Source: Strigamia acuminata
Lineage: Eukaryota > Arthropoda > Chilopoda > Geophilomorpha > Linotaeniidae
Direction of reading: 5' to 3'
NCBI GenBank assembly: GCA_949358305.1
Contig: OX442316.1
Coordinates: 5,518,001 to 5,582,000, forward strand
DNA length: 64,000 nt
The stretch's first letter is position 1. Every line of letters starts with the position of its first letter. The position numbers and the translations under genes were made by a program. Positions 45,901-57,040 of this stretch are shown here, one piece after another. Below the pieces are notes generated by a model that was given only the letters and a program-made list of their open reading frames with translations, did not search any database and was not told the origin of the DNA.

Positions 45901-47889
45901 GGTGACCAGGGAAATGAAGTTGGTCGCCGATAAAGTGCAAAGAGAAGAACACGAGAAGAGACTGGTTGACCAGGGAGCGCGAAGATCAGAGAGAATTAAG
46001 GCGAAACAAATGGCATTAGTAGTAGAAGAAATCTTAACGCCGAAAAATTTCCACGAAGCAACAAACTCCCATCACGCGACAGACTGGAAGGCCGCGATGG
46101 ATGACGAGATGAGCTCGATGAAGAAACATGGAGTGTGGAAAATTGGAAAATTGCCAAAAGGAAAGAAGGCGGTGAAATCCAAGTGGGTTTATAAAGTGAA
46201 GTTAAACTCCGAGGGGGAACCGGAAAGATTCCGAGCAAGATTGGTAGCCACTGGATACTCGCAGAAATTCGGGGACGACTACGAGCTGACCTTCGCCCCG
46301 GTGATCAGGATAGAGACACTGAGAATGCTGATTAATGTAGCAGCAAAAATCAACAGACCATTAAAACAACATGATGTCAAAGCCGCATACCTTCACGGCA
46401 AACTGAAAGAGACAATATTTATGATGCAGCCAGAAGGATATGTTGAAGGAGGAAAAGGGCATGTATGCCAATTAATTAAAAGCATCTATGGATTAAAACA
46501 GGCAGGGAGATGTTGGTTTGAAATGTTGGATAAGACATTGAAGAAAATTGGATTTAAACCATCTCCAGAGGACCCATGCCTTTACGTGATTTTTATTGAT
46601 GTCAACTTTATGTTCCTAGGCGTGTACGTGGACGATGACTTATCTTTGGCATCCACAGACGAATTTGAGACGGAACTAATGTCGAAAATGAAGGAAGAAA
46701 TTGAGTTCGTGAGCATAGGCAGACTAGAATACATTCTAGGAATCCAAGTTGAGTATAAAGATGGAAGAATCAACATCCACCAAGGTGGATACATTAGAAG
46801 ATTGGTGGAGAGCGAAGGATTGGAAGAATGCAATGCGGCAATAACACCAGTGAACCCCAATCAAAACTTGGACGAATTTGACGAAAGCGAAAAGGTTGAT
46901 GCAACACAGTACCAGGAACTGCTGGGCAAGATGATGTACCTTGCCACACACACGAGACCAGACCTGAGTTTCCCGATGAGTTTGTTATCGCAGTATAACA
47001 AGGATCCACGAAAAATCCATTTTATTGCATTGAAGCGAGTATTGAGATATCTGAAGGGGACAATGGATTACAAGTTGAATTACGGAAGGGAAGAGAGCCA
47101 CATCCACGGCTACTCAGACGCGAGCTGGGACCGGACGGCGAACGCACGATCGTTTTCGGGATTTATTGCAATGGACGGGAATTCGATCATTAACTGGAAG
47201 TGCCAGAAACAAGCGATAGTCGCAATGTCGAGTACAGAGAGTGAGCTCTTGGCGCTGACCGAAGGAGTGCGCGAATTAATTTGGTTAAAGCAGCTCGCAA
47301 TTGGACTGAATGGAGAAGTCGACGACGGAAATGCCACAACGATGCACTGTGACAGTTTAAACGCGGTGAAACTGTTGCGAGGCGGTGCGCAGAAGACGAG
47401 GACCAAGCACTTGAATCGAAAAGTGCATTTCATCAAACAAGAGATTGAGGACGGAAACATTATCGTGGAACATGTCGCAAGCGAGGACATGTTAGCAGAC
47501 TTTTTAACGAAGCCTTTAGCCGGACCTGCACTAAATGGAATACTAGAAGCATTAGGACTAAAGACTGTGGGGGAATAATGACTTTATTGTGTGCAGTGTT
47601 CATATTGATAGTTTTTATATAATTGTGTTTATTGAGAAGTGTTTTTGTGATGAAATCGAATTGTTGATTTTGGGGGAATTTGTTGGGATATTTGATGTGG
47701 AAAATCACCACTTGATGTCATTGTGCAATTAGTGTAGTTTGAGTTTTTTATATCCTGTGGTGACACTCCTACCATATATGGAGTGAACATCCTTCCTGTG
47801 TTTTTTCCCCACTCTTTCACTTGATGTAGAACAGTGAGGTTGCTCTAACCTTGTATTAAACTTCAACCGTTATTTCCATATTCATAACA
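42916..47889 (+). mobile_element. Complete Ty1/copia element (copia-2)
   Basis: LTRs of 209 bp (42916-43124 and 47681-47889) start TGTTGGGATA and end CATAACA, with no difference seen by eye. The target duplication is ACAAT (42911-42915 and 47890-47894). After the left LTR comes AATGGTAGCAGAG, which fits the 3' end of initiator tRNA-Met, the common priming mode and different from copia-1. A purine tract (TGGGGGAATT) precedes the right LTR. It is the youngest event at this locus, since it lies inside the LINE-associated duplication. Confidence 0.97.
43436..47578 (+). CDS. copia-2 Gag-Pol polyprotein
   Basis: 1,380 residues from [20 protein letters not shown]; an upstream in-frame ATG at 43361 would add 25 residues. 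Domains: Gag with two CCHC knuckles ([14 protein letters not shown] and [14 protein letters not shown]) followed by an RGRGRG-rich patch, protease ([13 protein letters not shown]), integrase (HVRLGHLN ... [31 protein letters not shown]), an acidic hinge, RT (YVDDDLSLA) and RNase H ([18 protein letters not shown]). It is only distantly related to copia-1. No lesions are seen. Confidence 0.96.
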   Translation: MSDTGNWSLANIEPLNDANYFLWESRVEGVLRAKKLWKEVIVGAEPQRGVQGEADFDAKEKTWNDWDDKNAAAHFTMISTMTAPQVLKYSNTKGAKALWDLVKTNMAAKTQELQMRSACELTQLKMNSKEDVDTYINRAEAIINRCAKLGKPIDDYESKFYVTKGLRREFDANVRAIEVQANLDMSKIRDILKMEEGRISARKEDKNATTNETALKTRERGQKPKRTCFNCGRGGHMARECYSEAKCYNCQEFGHLSKDCSKPKREFKSGDSRGRGRGRGNQRGRGRGKSEIAMMAYEEKPEFTLMTYEMDENTNDEETNEEPNDESDWVLDSGATSHMTALDAKHFDTFDEDEKNIGMAKKGKSMKSIGMGEIVLEHDGKNSRLKKVLCVPQIGSNLLSVSKIVDNGLKVTFSKTSAIIDDENGEEVMTVPRKGDMFVLKANIKENEKSYKAEEKDNNWHVRLGHLNYNTLREMKNEELAYGIEISSKGGAVCEPCIAGKMKKSSHKSVTDRQSSSIMELWHIDLIGPIGPESRGGANYVMTVVDDWSRMLMIKTLNAKSDAKEKLTELIIGMERQTDKKLKKLRSDNGGEFLSKSMKEWTTKRGIEHQLTTAFNPASNGVAERANRTILEMLRAMLKDCKLPKTFWAECASTVAHIRNRCKSSVHGRTPFEIWFGRKPNLKYLRRFGCIAYVLIKDHKRKKLDPKAEKAVFIGYSNTRKAYRIYHPENDSISEEIDVKFDESKTGADLLNGEIKDGEEIETVKIDLNCEENEDESDDAEEEEQNEINEEENEANESEDNTEENDTEVERDEPPRRGRPAGVTREMKLVADKVQREEHEKRLVDQGARRSERIKAKQMALVVEEILTPKNFHEATNSHHATDWKAAMDDEMSSMKKHGVWKIGKLPKGKKAVKSKWVYKVKLNSEGEPERFRARLVATGYSQKFGDDYELTFAPVIRIETLRMLINVAAKINRPLKQHDVKAAYLHGKLKETIFMMQPEGYVEGGKGHVCQLIKSIYGLKQAGRCWFEMLDKTLKKIGFKPSPEDPCLYVIFIDVNFMFLGVYVDDDLSLASTDEFETELMSKMKEEIEFVSIGRLEYILGIQVEYKDGRINIHQGGYIRRLVESEGLEECNAAITPVNPNQNLDEFDESEKVDATQYQELLGKMMYLATHTRPDLSFPMSLLSQYNKDPRKIHFIALKRVLRYLKGTMDYKLNYGREESHIHGYSDASWDRTANARSFSGFIAMDGNSIINWKCQKQAIVAMSSTESELLALTEGVRELIWLKQLAIGLNGEVDDGNATTMHCDSLNAVKLLRGGAQKTRTKHLNRKVHFIKQEIEDGNIIVEHVASEDMLADFLTKPLAGPALNGILEALGLKTVGE

Positions 47890-48842
47890 ACAATCTCACT
47901 GCACTTGTTCGCATTCCACAAGCTGTGCGACCATTATTTTATGACATAGATTTGATTTACGTTACAGCATGGATATTGTCAATCATTGCACTCATTTTTT
48001 CCATTTACTTCCAGTCGCGAAGTGTGAGTATTGTTTACGACAAACGACCTCTATTATGCCACATGATGTGTTTGTTATGCTTCTATGTGTTTGGTGTTGC
48101 GTACCACCTAAAACCTAGTTTTATTAGAAAGATGTGCTACTTTATAAGCATTTGTGGCCAGTATTCTTTCTTGGCGGCCTTTTGTTGGCTGAATGTTGTC
48201 ACTTTTAATGTGTGGAGACATTTTCATCCGCAGCGGATTCTCTATTCAACTCCTCGTGCGTCAAGCTTGAAGTTTGCATTCCAATCACTGTACGCATGGA
48301 TGGTACCTGCTTTCATTCTAATCGTATCAAATTTGCTGATTTTTGTAAAAGCTCCTCTTGTTAATTACAGCGCAAGATGTTTTATATCTACGTACAACAA
48401 CAAAACCCAGTTGCTTTTTTTGCAAGCTGGTGAATGTTTCCCAATACTATTTAATGTTGTTTTAGTGATAATAACGTTCTACAATTTGAAGTCAATAAGC
48501 ACGGGAATTGCATTGGCAAATCAAAAAATTCATTCACAAATGTAAGTATCAAGTTATTTATGACAAGAATAATTTCAAGTATTTGATAATTTTCTTTTTA
48601 GGTTCCGAATGTATGTCAAGTTATTACTGGTTACTGGTGTTTGTTGGGTTTTTGAAGTTTTGGAGTGGGCTACTTTGCCTTATGTACATAACCCAGCATA
48701 CTGGAGTGTACCTGAAGTTTTAAACAGTTTGCAAGGAGTCTTATTGTTTTTTATTTACAACTGCAATTGTGAAATTAAAGCTAAAATACATAAACATTAT
48801 TGTAACATAATTGGTCAATTGAAGAGTTGGCTTTGTTTATAA

Positions 48843-49447
48843 ACAAAACTCACAATCTCATCTACAATTCTGTGTTATTGAATGAAAAGAATGTAATCAA
48901 AAAGTAATAAACTTCCTAAATCATTCCGTAGTAGTTTTACCATATGGTCAATGCAGCAAACTGATATAGTTTCATGAATTGTGGAAGATTGTTGAGGAGA
49001 GACCATACATTATAAGGGTTACAATTTTATTTAACGTTAAAGTCGCTGAGCACCGGGTGGTGCTATTACAAAACAATCATCATAGAATATAACACTACAA
49101 AATAAACTAAGTTACTGTATACACGTTAGCCCACTTAAGTAGTATTTAAACCTATACGAAGTAGGACGCGACAGGTTCAGCATTGGTGTCAAGCTAAAAT
49201 GAATCTACATCCCTAGACAAGCTTGACTTACTTTCAAACAATACAGCAATTATTTCTTGTGAAAGCACTAATAATTTATATTCTCCATGAACACCCTGAA
49301 AACAAAAACTTGTAGTGCAGTGCGGGAAGAAGTCATAAACACACGAGACACAGTTCCACAGACACTTTTTTAACATTAGGCAGTGCAAGAAATTTTTATT
49401 ATGCATTGCAATTGATCCCTGAATCCAGCAGAAATCTAAACAGAACT
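48843..49447. other. Spacer between receptor copies 15 and 16
   Basis: Type II 3' flank with a 141-bp insertion (48963-49103) between repeats of AAACT (48958-48962 and 49104-49108). The inserted text starts GATATAGTTTCATG and could be a small solo LTR or other element. From about 49165 the type III upstream module begins. Confidence 0.5.
49217..49227. promoter_or_regulatory. Array-wide upstream element, type III form
   Basis: ACAAGCTTGAC, followed by TTACTTTCAAACAA and CAATTATTTCTTGTGAAAG, lies 231 bp before the ATG of copy 16. Copies 12, 18 and 20 have it at 36459, 53247 and 56810. The CAATTAT-TTGTGAAA block is shared with type IIb modules, which makes it a second conserved core. Confidence 0.5.
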
Positions 49448-50581
49448 ATGGAACACTATGCAAACTGCATCAAATGGAAACTACAGTATTTAATTGACTA
49501 CATTTTCATTCAAAACGACACCCTGCTATACTTACCGCTAAATTCGACCTACACCATCGGTAAATATACAACAAGCAAAAACACCGCAATTGTTTGCATT
49601 CCACCAGATGCAAAACCACCGTTTTATGACATAGACCTCATGTATATAATTGCATGGATATTATCAACCATTGCACTGATGCTTTCCATATATTTTGCCT
49701 ACGTGTTTCCATGTGCAAGCACTGTTTACGACAAACGACCGCTTGTGTGCCATATGATGTGTTTGTTAGCCTATTACGTATTAAGTATTGTATACCAATT
49801 GGGACCCGATTACACTAGACCGACCTGTTACTTTCTCGGTATTTGTGGTCAATATGCTTTTCTCGCAGCTTTTTGTTGGCTGAATGTTGTCACTTTTAAT
49901 ATGTGGAGAAATTTTCATTCGCAACGGATTCTCCAGTCAACAAGTCGTCCATCATGTGTCAAGTTCACTTGGCAATCACTGTACGCATGGATGGTACCAG
50001 CTTTGATTCTAATCGTATCCAATTTGTTGATTTTTGCAACAGCTCCTGCTGCATTTAGTTTCAAAACAAGATGTCTCGTAGCTATGTACGAAAATGATGC
50101 GCAAGTGCTTTTTCTTCAAGCAAGTGAATGTTACACGTTAATAGTTAATGTTGTTTTAATCGTAATTACTTGTGTTAATTTGAGGTCTATGAGCTTGGAC
50201 ATTACGATAGCAAATCAACGAAATCATTCACAAATGTAAGAATTGTTATTTATTTATTTTTGTGGTAATAATAATTTTGATTTTACGGTATTTGCTCATT
50301 TTAGGCTCCGAATGTACGTCAAGTTGTTATTGGTCACCGGTATTTGTTGGATTGTCCAAGTTGTTGAATGGATTACTTTATCATTTCACCCTCAACCTAT
50401 TTATTGGATTGTGCCCGACCTGTTGAATGCTCTTCAAGGACTTATTTTGTTTCTCATTTACAACTGTCATGGTGATTTTAAAATCAAATTACGTAAACAT
50501 ATTTCTAACATAATTCGTCGGTGGAACTCTGCGTCCTTACCACAAAAATCAATTTACTCTATGAATGCGCCTAGTGTCTAA
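49448..50581 (+). CDS. Mth-like GPCR, copy 16 (type III)
   Basis: Exons 49448-50235 and 50305-50581 give 354 residues. The frame is also open upstream (QLIPESSRNLNRT), but the ATG at MEHYANC aligns with all relatives. Type III hallmarks: a longer TM1-TM2 loop (FAYVFPCASTVYDKRPL), DYTRPTCYFLGICGQ before TM3, SFKTRCLVAMYENDAQ in loop 2, and a C-tail rich in Ser/Pro (NSASLPQKS). TM6 reads VTGICWIVQVVEW. From about 49920 to past its stop the sequence is almost identical to copy 18. Confidence 0.88.
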
Positions 50582-51098
50582 AAACTTTGGAATAATAAAA
50601 ATCGTGTTCAAAAAGCTTGAAATATTCATCCCACTCAATCTGTTGGACTGACCGTACATGCAGTTAAGTGGCTACACATGATTTGTTTTCAAATTACATC
50701 AATGCACGATATCTTTCCTCGTTCCTTCATGTAGATTTATTTCAGCACTTACAGTCATAATCAGCACTTTTTTTATTTTTACAAAAATGTGTTTAGTGGA
50801 TATTTTTCCTTGATTAATTCTTAATAGACAGTTCTAATATCAATAAATTGTGAATCCATTCACCAGATCCAAGGTTTCGAAATTCTGAAATCAATGTCAA
50901 GGATGTACAATAATTATACGTAATTAGTACTGTTCGTCATAGCTATTTCTTCCATTTGCACACAGCCCATACATGGACATCACTTAGTACATCATGCTAG
51001 GTAAAAGACTTTCTGTGGCCTTCAGTGTGAATCGAGATGTGTGAATTTTAAAGGAATGCATTTATTCATCGCCAACACTTCTCAAACTAAATAGAACT
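50582..51098. other. Spacer between receptor copies 16 and 17
   Basis: Type III 3' flank, then a type IV upstream region. Compared with copies 19 and 21 it has a deletion of about 70 bp between GATGTACAA and TAATTATACG that removes the TCAAGCTTGAC element. Confidence 0.65.
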
Positions 51099-52604
51099 AT
51101 GGAACACTACGCACAGTGCATCAAATGGAAGCTACTGTATTTAACCGACTACGTTTTCATTCAAAACAACACCCTGCTTTACATACCGAAAAATTTAACG
51201 TACCTCACAGGTGAATACAGAACAGACAAAGACACCGCATTGGTTTGCATTCCAGACGGTGCCCAACCGCCATTTTACTACATAGACGTACTTTATATCA
51301 CCGTACGTCTACTGTCAGCCATCGGACTGGTTTTATCTTTATATTTCCACTGGATTCTGCCTTCTGTGAACACTATATATGATTCGCGACCACTGACATG
51401 CCATATGATTACTTTTTTCTGCTTCTACGTACTGGATCTCGTATTTCAATTGAGGGGATCTCGTTTGAGTAAGGTTTACGGAATGTGTTACTTTCTAGCC
51501 ACTTCGGCTCAATATGCTCTCATATCTGCCTTTTGTTGGCTGAACGTTTTCACTTTTAATGTGTGGAGACATTTTCATCCGCAGCGGATTCTCTATTCCA
51601 CACCTCGTGCATCAAATTTCAAGTTTGCATTCCAATCGCTGTATGCTTGGTTGATGCCTGCTTTGGTTCTAATCATATGCAATTTGCTCGGTTTTGTAAA
51701 AGCGCCAATTGTATTTGATTCGATATGTTTTACATCTATGTACCACAACAACGCTCAAGTGCTGTTTCTTCAAGCCAGTGAATGTTACCACTGACATGCC
51801 ATATGATTAGTTTATTCTGCTTCTACGTACTGCTTCTCCTATTTCAATTGAAGAGATCTCGTTTGAGTAAGGTTTACGGAATGTGTTATTTTCTAGCCAC
51901 TGCGGCTCAATATGCTCTCATATCTGCCTTTTGTTGGCTGAACGTTTTCACTTTTAATGTGTGGAGACATTTTCATCCGCAGCGGATTCTCTATTCAACA
52001 CATCGTACGTCAAGTTTCAAGTTTGCATTCCAATCACTGTACGCATGGATGTTACCTGCTTTCATTCTAATCGTATCAAATTTGCTGATTTTTGTAAAGG
52101 CTCCTCTTGTTAATTACAGCGCAATATGTTTTATATCTACTTACAGCAACAAAACCCAGATGCTTTTTTTGCAAGCTAGTAAATGTTTCCCATTACTAGT
52201 GAATGTTGTTTTAGTGATAATAACTTTCTACAATTTGAAATCAATAAGCCAGGGAGTTGCTATAGCAAATCAAAAAATTCATTCACAAATGTAAGAATCT
52301 TAGTTATTTATGTATGACAAGAATAATTTCAAATTTTTTTTATAATTTAAATTTTAGGCTCCGAATGTATGTCAAGTTATTGCTGGTCACTGGTGTGTGT
52401 TGGCTTTTTGGAGTTTTAGAGTGGGTTACTGTGCCTTCTGGTTATATACATAACCCACCATACTGGATTGTACCTGAAGTTATAAACAGTCTGCAAGGAC
52501 TCGTATTGTTTCTTATTTACAACTGCGATGGTGAAATTAAAGCCAAAATACGTAAACATTATTCTAACATAATTGGTCAGTTGAGGAGTTTGCTTTGTTT
52601 ATAA
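51099..52604 (+). pseudogene. Mth-like GPCR, copy 17, chimeric (type IV/II)
   Basis: The first part (51099 to about 51550) is type IV: MEHYAQCIKWKLLY, WILPSVNTIYDSRPL, SRLSKVYGMCYF. After FNVWRHFHPQRIL it changes to type II sequence identical to copy 13 (IVFDSICFTSMYHNNAQ) up to ECY. It then jumps back to a second, slightly different type IV segment (51789: CHMISLFCFYVLLLLFQLKR), out of frame, giving a stop at 51794. That segment again switches at FNVWRHFHPQRIL to type II sequence of the copy 8/11 kind and finishes with a type II exon 2 (52358-52604). It is a head-to-tail fusion of two mosaics, not a usable gene. Confidence 0.92.
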
Positions 52605-53477
52605 ACAAAACTCACAATCTCATCTACAATTCTGTGTAATTGAATGAAAAGAATGTACTAGTAATCAAAAAGTAATAAACTTCCTAAATCATTCCGTAGT
52701 AGTTTTACTATATGGTCAATGCAGCAAACTAAGTTACTATTACTACGTTTAAATGCCCCGAATATTTTGAGTGGTGAATAATTCGAGTGGTGAAAAAATC
52801 AAATTGCTGTGTTTACATGCAGAAAATAATTCGTGGTCACTTTCGGTCTTCGACCAATCGGGAAGTTTCGGAAGCGATGCGCATTAAAAGTAGTTCGAGT
52901 TCACTCGAAATAAACAACCTTCTTCAAGGGATTATTCACTACTCGAATAATCATTGTCATCTCTTTTTACATGACAGTTGTTGCACACAGAATATAAACG
53001 TACGTAGTATATGTAAAATATATAAGTTTTAATATTTCCAACCATTTAATCTAATGTCATGAAATAAGTAATCATCATTTTCTGAAGTGCTGCCCATCAA
53101 AATGTCACTCTAGATTCCTAAACAAAAGAATTTCAAAATTTGCTCACGCTCAACAACATTTAAGTTTGAATTCGTTCAAATGTCTGGTAATATTTGACTT
53201 AACGGTTCAACATTGGTGTCAAGCTAAAACGAATATACATCCCTAGACAAGCTTGACTTACTTTCAAACAACAAAGCAATTATTTCTTGTGAAAGCACTA
53301 CTAATTGGTATTCTCCATGAACACCCTGAAAACCAAAACTCGCAGTGCAGTGCGAGAAGAAGTCATAAACACACGGAATACAGTTCCACAGACACTTTTT
53401 TAACATTAGGCAGTGTAAGAAATATTTATTATGCATTGCTATTGATCCCTGAATCCAGCAGAAATCTAAACAGAACT
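52605..53477. other. Spacer between receptor copies 17 and 18
   Basis: Type II 3' flank, the dispersed repeat (52715-52985) and the type III upstream module from about 53040. An open frame extends upstream of the copy 18 ATG to 53253 without a recognisable domain. Confidence 0.55.
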
Positions 53478-54611
53478 ATGGAACACTATCCAGACTGCAT
53501 CAAATGGAAACTACAGTATTTAATTGACTACATTTTTATTCAAAACGACACCCTGCTATACCTACCGCTCAATTCGACTTACACCATCGGTAAATATACA
53601 ATAAACAAAAACACCGCATTTGTTTGCATTCCACCAGATGCCAAACCACCATTTTGTGACATAGACCTAATGTATACAGCTGCATGGATATTATCAATCA
53701 TTGCACTGATGCTTTCCATATATTTTGCCTACGTGTTTCCATGTGCGAGCACTGTTTACGACAAACGACCTCTTGTGTGCCATATGATCTGTTTGTTAGG
53801 CTATTACGTATTAAATGTTGTGTACCAAGTGGGTCCCGATTACACTAAACCGACGTGTTACTTTCTCGGTATTTGTAATCAATATGCTTTTCTAGCAGCT
53901 TTCTGTTGGCTGAATGTTGTCATTTTTAATATGTGGAGACATTTTCATTCGCAACGGATTCTCCAGTCAACAAGTCGTCCATCATGTGTCAAGTTCACTT
54001 GGCAATCACTGTACGCATGGATGGTACCAGCTTTGATTCTAATCGTATCCAATTTGCTGATCTTTGCAACAGCTCCTGCTGCATTTAGTTTCAAAACAAG
54101 ATGTCTCGTAGCTATGTACGAAAATGATGCGCAAGTGCTTTTTCTTCAAGCAAGTGAATGTTACACGTTAATAGTTAATGTTGTTTTAATCGTAATTACT
54201 TGTGTTAATTTGAGGTCTATGAGCTTGGACATTACGATAGCAAATCAACGAATTCATTCACAAATGTAAGAATTGTTATTTATTTATTTTTGTGGTAATA
54301 ATAATTTTGATTTTACGGTATTTGCTCATTTTAGGCTCCGAATGTACGTCAAGTTGTTATTGGTCACTGGTATTTGTTGGATTGTCCAAGTTGTTGAATG
54401 GATTACTTTATCATTTCACCCTCAACCTATTTATTGGATTGTGCCCGACCTGTTGAATGCTCTTCAAGGACTTATTTTGTTTCTCATTTACAACTGTCAT
54501 GGTGATTTTAAAATCAAATTACGTAAACATATTTCTAACATAATTCGTCGGTGGAACTCTGCGTCCTTACCACAATCATCAAATTACCCTACGAATGCGC
54601 CTAGTGTCTAA
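53478..54611 (+). CDS. Mth-like GPCR, copy 18 (type III)
   Basis: Exons 53478-54265 and 54335-54611 give 354 residues. The N-terminal half differs from copy 16 (DYTKPTCYFLGICNQ, LMYTAAWILS). From FHSQRILQSTSRPS onward the two proteins match except for isolated residues (NQRIHSQM versus NQRNHSQM, and the last ten residues of the tail). The patchy identity points to gene conversion or recent duplication. No lesions. Confidence 0.88.
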
Positions 54612-55212
54612 AAACTTTGGAATAATAAAAATCGTGTTCAAAAAGCTTGAAATATTCATCCCACTCAACCTTCTGGACTGACTTCAAATGCAGTTAAGTG
54701 GCTACACATGATTTGTTTTCAAATTAAATCAATGCACGATATCCTTCCTTGTTCCTTCATTTCAGCAGTTACAGTCATAGTCAGCACTTTTTTCTATTTT
54801 TACAAAAATTTGTTTAGTGATTCTGAAAGAAAATATTCTTTCCATATAGTAAGGATATATTTCATTGCTTAATTCTTAATAGATGGTTCTAATGTCAATT
54901 AATTGTCAATCCATTCACCAGACCCAAGGTTTCGAAATTCTGAAATCAATGTCAAGGATGTACAAGTCAAGCTTGACAAATTATTACGACTATTAACCTA
55001 AACTCTTCCAAGAATTGAAACAATAATTATACGTAATTAGTACCGTTCGTCATAGCTACTTTTTCCATTTGCACACAGCCCATACATGGACATCACTTTA
55101 GTACATCATACTAGGTAAAAGACATTCTGTGGCCTTCAGTGTGAATCGAGTTGAGTGAATTTTAAAGGAATGCATTTATTCATCGCCAACACTTCCCAAA
55201 CTAAATAGAACT
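54612..55212. other. Spacer between receptor copies 18 and 19
   Basis: Type III 3' flank followed by the complete type IV upstream region, including the conserved element at 54967-54977. Confidence 0.6.
54967..54977. promoter_or_regulatory. Array-wide upstream element, type IV form
   Basis: TCAAGCTTGAC, 246 bp before the ATG of copy 19; copy 21 has it at 58776-58786, 238 bp before its ATG. It is absent in front of the broken copy 17 because of a local deletion. Confidence 0.5.
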
Positions 55213-56313
55213 ATGGAACACTATGCACAGTGCATCAAATGGAAGCTACAGTATTTAACCGACTACGTCTTCATCCAAAACAACACCCTGCTTTACATAC
55301 CGAAAAACTTGACGTACCTCACAGGTGAATACAGAACGGACAAAGACACCGCATTGGTTTGCATTCCAGACGGTGCCCAACCGCTATTTTACTACATAGA
55401 CGTACTTTTTATCACCGCATGTCTACTATCAGCCACCGGACTGGTTTTATCTTTATATTTCCACTGGATTCTGCCTTCCGTGAACACTATATATGATTCG
55501 CGACCACTGACATGCCATATGATCAGTTTATTCTGCTTCTACGTTCTGGAACTCGTATTTCAATTGAGGGGATCTCATTTGAGTAAGGTTTACGGAATGT
55601 GTTATTTTCTAGGCACTTCGGCTCAATATGCTCTCATATCTGCCTTTTGTTGGCTTAACGTTGTCACTTTTAATATGTGGAGACATTTTCATCCGCAACG
55701 AATTCTCCATTCAACACACCGTGTGTCGTGCTTTAAGTATACGTGTCAATCAGTTTATGGATGGCTGGTTCCTGCGTTGCTTATAATCACGTGCAATTTG
55801 CTGATTTTTGCAAAGGCGCCTATGGCAACTACTTATAACTCCAGATGTCTAATATGTATGTACAAGAATATGGCTCAAGTGGTATCTTACTATATATGTG
55901 AAAGTTACGCATTGGTTATTAATGTTGTTCTGATTATACTTACTTGCATTAATTTAAGAAGGATGAGCTTGGGGATTGCAATAGCAAATCAAAAAATTCA
56001 TTCACAAATGTAAGTATCTGGTAGTTATTTATGACAAGAATAATTTCAAGTATTTGATAATTTTCTTTTTAGGTTCCGAATGTATGTCAAGTTATTACTG
56101 GTTACTGGTGTTTGTTGGGTTTTTGAAGTTTTGGAGTGGGTTACTTTGCCTTATACACATAACCCAGCATACTGGACTGTACCTGAAGTTTTAAATAGTC
56201 TGCAAGGAGTCTTATTGTTTCTTATTTACAATTGCAATTGTGAAATTAAAGCTAAAATACATAAACATTATTGTAGCATAATTGGTCAGTTGAAGAGTTG
56301 GCTTTGTTTATAA
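55213..56313 (+). CDS. Mth-like GPCR, copy 19, exon-swapped (type IV + II)
   Basis: Exons 55213-56009 and 56073-56313 give 345 residues. Exon 1 is type IV, nearly identical to copy 21 (THRVSCFKYTCQSVYGW, ATTYNSRCLICMYKNMAQ). The intron, exon 2 (EVLEWVTLPYTHNPAYW) and 3' flank are type II, closest to copy 15. The crossover lies at about 55972-55995 in the conserved stretch ATTCATTCACAAATGTAAGT. The frame survives because every unit has the same phase-2 junction. The receptor thus has a type II TM6, TM7 and tail. Confidence 0.88.
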
Positions 56314-57040
56314 ACAAAACTGACAATCTCATCTACAATTCTGAATGATTGAATGAGGGCATAAATTAAAATCCCACTAAAGTGGCTTGAATTTCCACTA
56401 AAAAAAACTAAATCTTACACTGACTGGTTTTTTGAATGAAAGAATGAAAGAATGTAATCAAAAAGTAATAAACTTCCTAAATTATACCGTAGTACGTAGT
56501 TTTACTATATGGTCAATGCAGCAAACTAAGTCACTACCGGTATATAAAATATATAAGTGTATAGAAATATAATACAAAAACAAACAGCAGAAATAAAGAT
56601 TTAATATTTCCAACCATTTAATCTGATGTCACTAGATAATAGTAATCATCATTTTCTGAAGTGCTGCCCATCAAAATGTCACTCTTGACTGTAAGATTCC
56701 TAAACTAAAGAATTTAAAATGTTGCTCACGCTCAACAACATTCAAGTTTGAATTCGTTAAAATGTTTGGTGATATTTGACATAACGGTTCAACATTGGTG
56801 TCAAGCTAGACAAGCTTGACTTACTTTCAAACAACAAAGCAATTATTTCTTGTGAAAGCACTAATAATTCGTGTTCTCCATGAACACCCTGAAAACCAAA
56901 ACTCGTAGTGCAGTGCGGGAAGAAGTCATAAGCACACGGGATACAGTTCCACAGACACTTTTTTAACATTAGGCAGGGTAAGAAATGTGTATAATGCATT
57001 GCAATTGATCCCTGAATCCAGCAGAAATCTAAACAGAACA
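56314..57040. other. Spacer between receptor copies 19 and 20
   Basis: Type II 3' flank with a small unfamiliar insertion (about 56355-56445), TACCGGTA at 56535-56542, and the type III upstream module with the element at 56810-56820. Confidence 0.55.

Larger units (their letters stand above)
42784..48842 (+). pseudogene. Mth-like GPCR, copy 15, interrupted by copia-2 (type II)
   Basis: The coding blocks are 42784-42915, 47895-48541 and 48602-48842. Copia-2 is inserted after TTNN in the N-terminal domain with duplication of ACAAT. Apart from the insertion the frame is undamaged through TM7. One substitution is notable: the second conserved N-terminal cysteine is Arg (ALVRIPQ for ALVCIPQ). The same change is in copy 15a, so it preceded the LINE-linked duplication and may mean the gene was already relaxed. 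With 4.97 kb of retrotransposon in exon 1 it cannot make a normal receptor. Confidence 0.92.

Noticed and set aside
53253-53477. 75-codon in-frame extension upstream of copy 18 as an ectodomain
   Set aside because: It runs through the conserved non-coding upstream element, is not open in copies 16 and 20 over the same length, and shows no signal peptide or domain.
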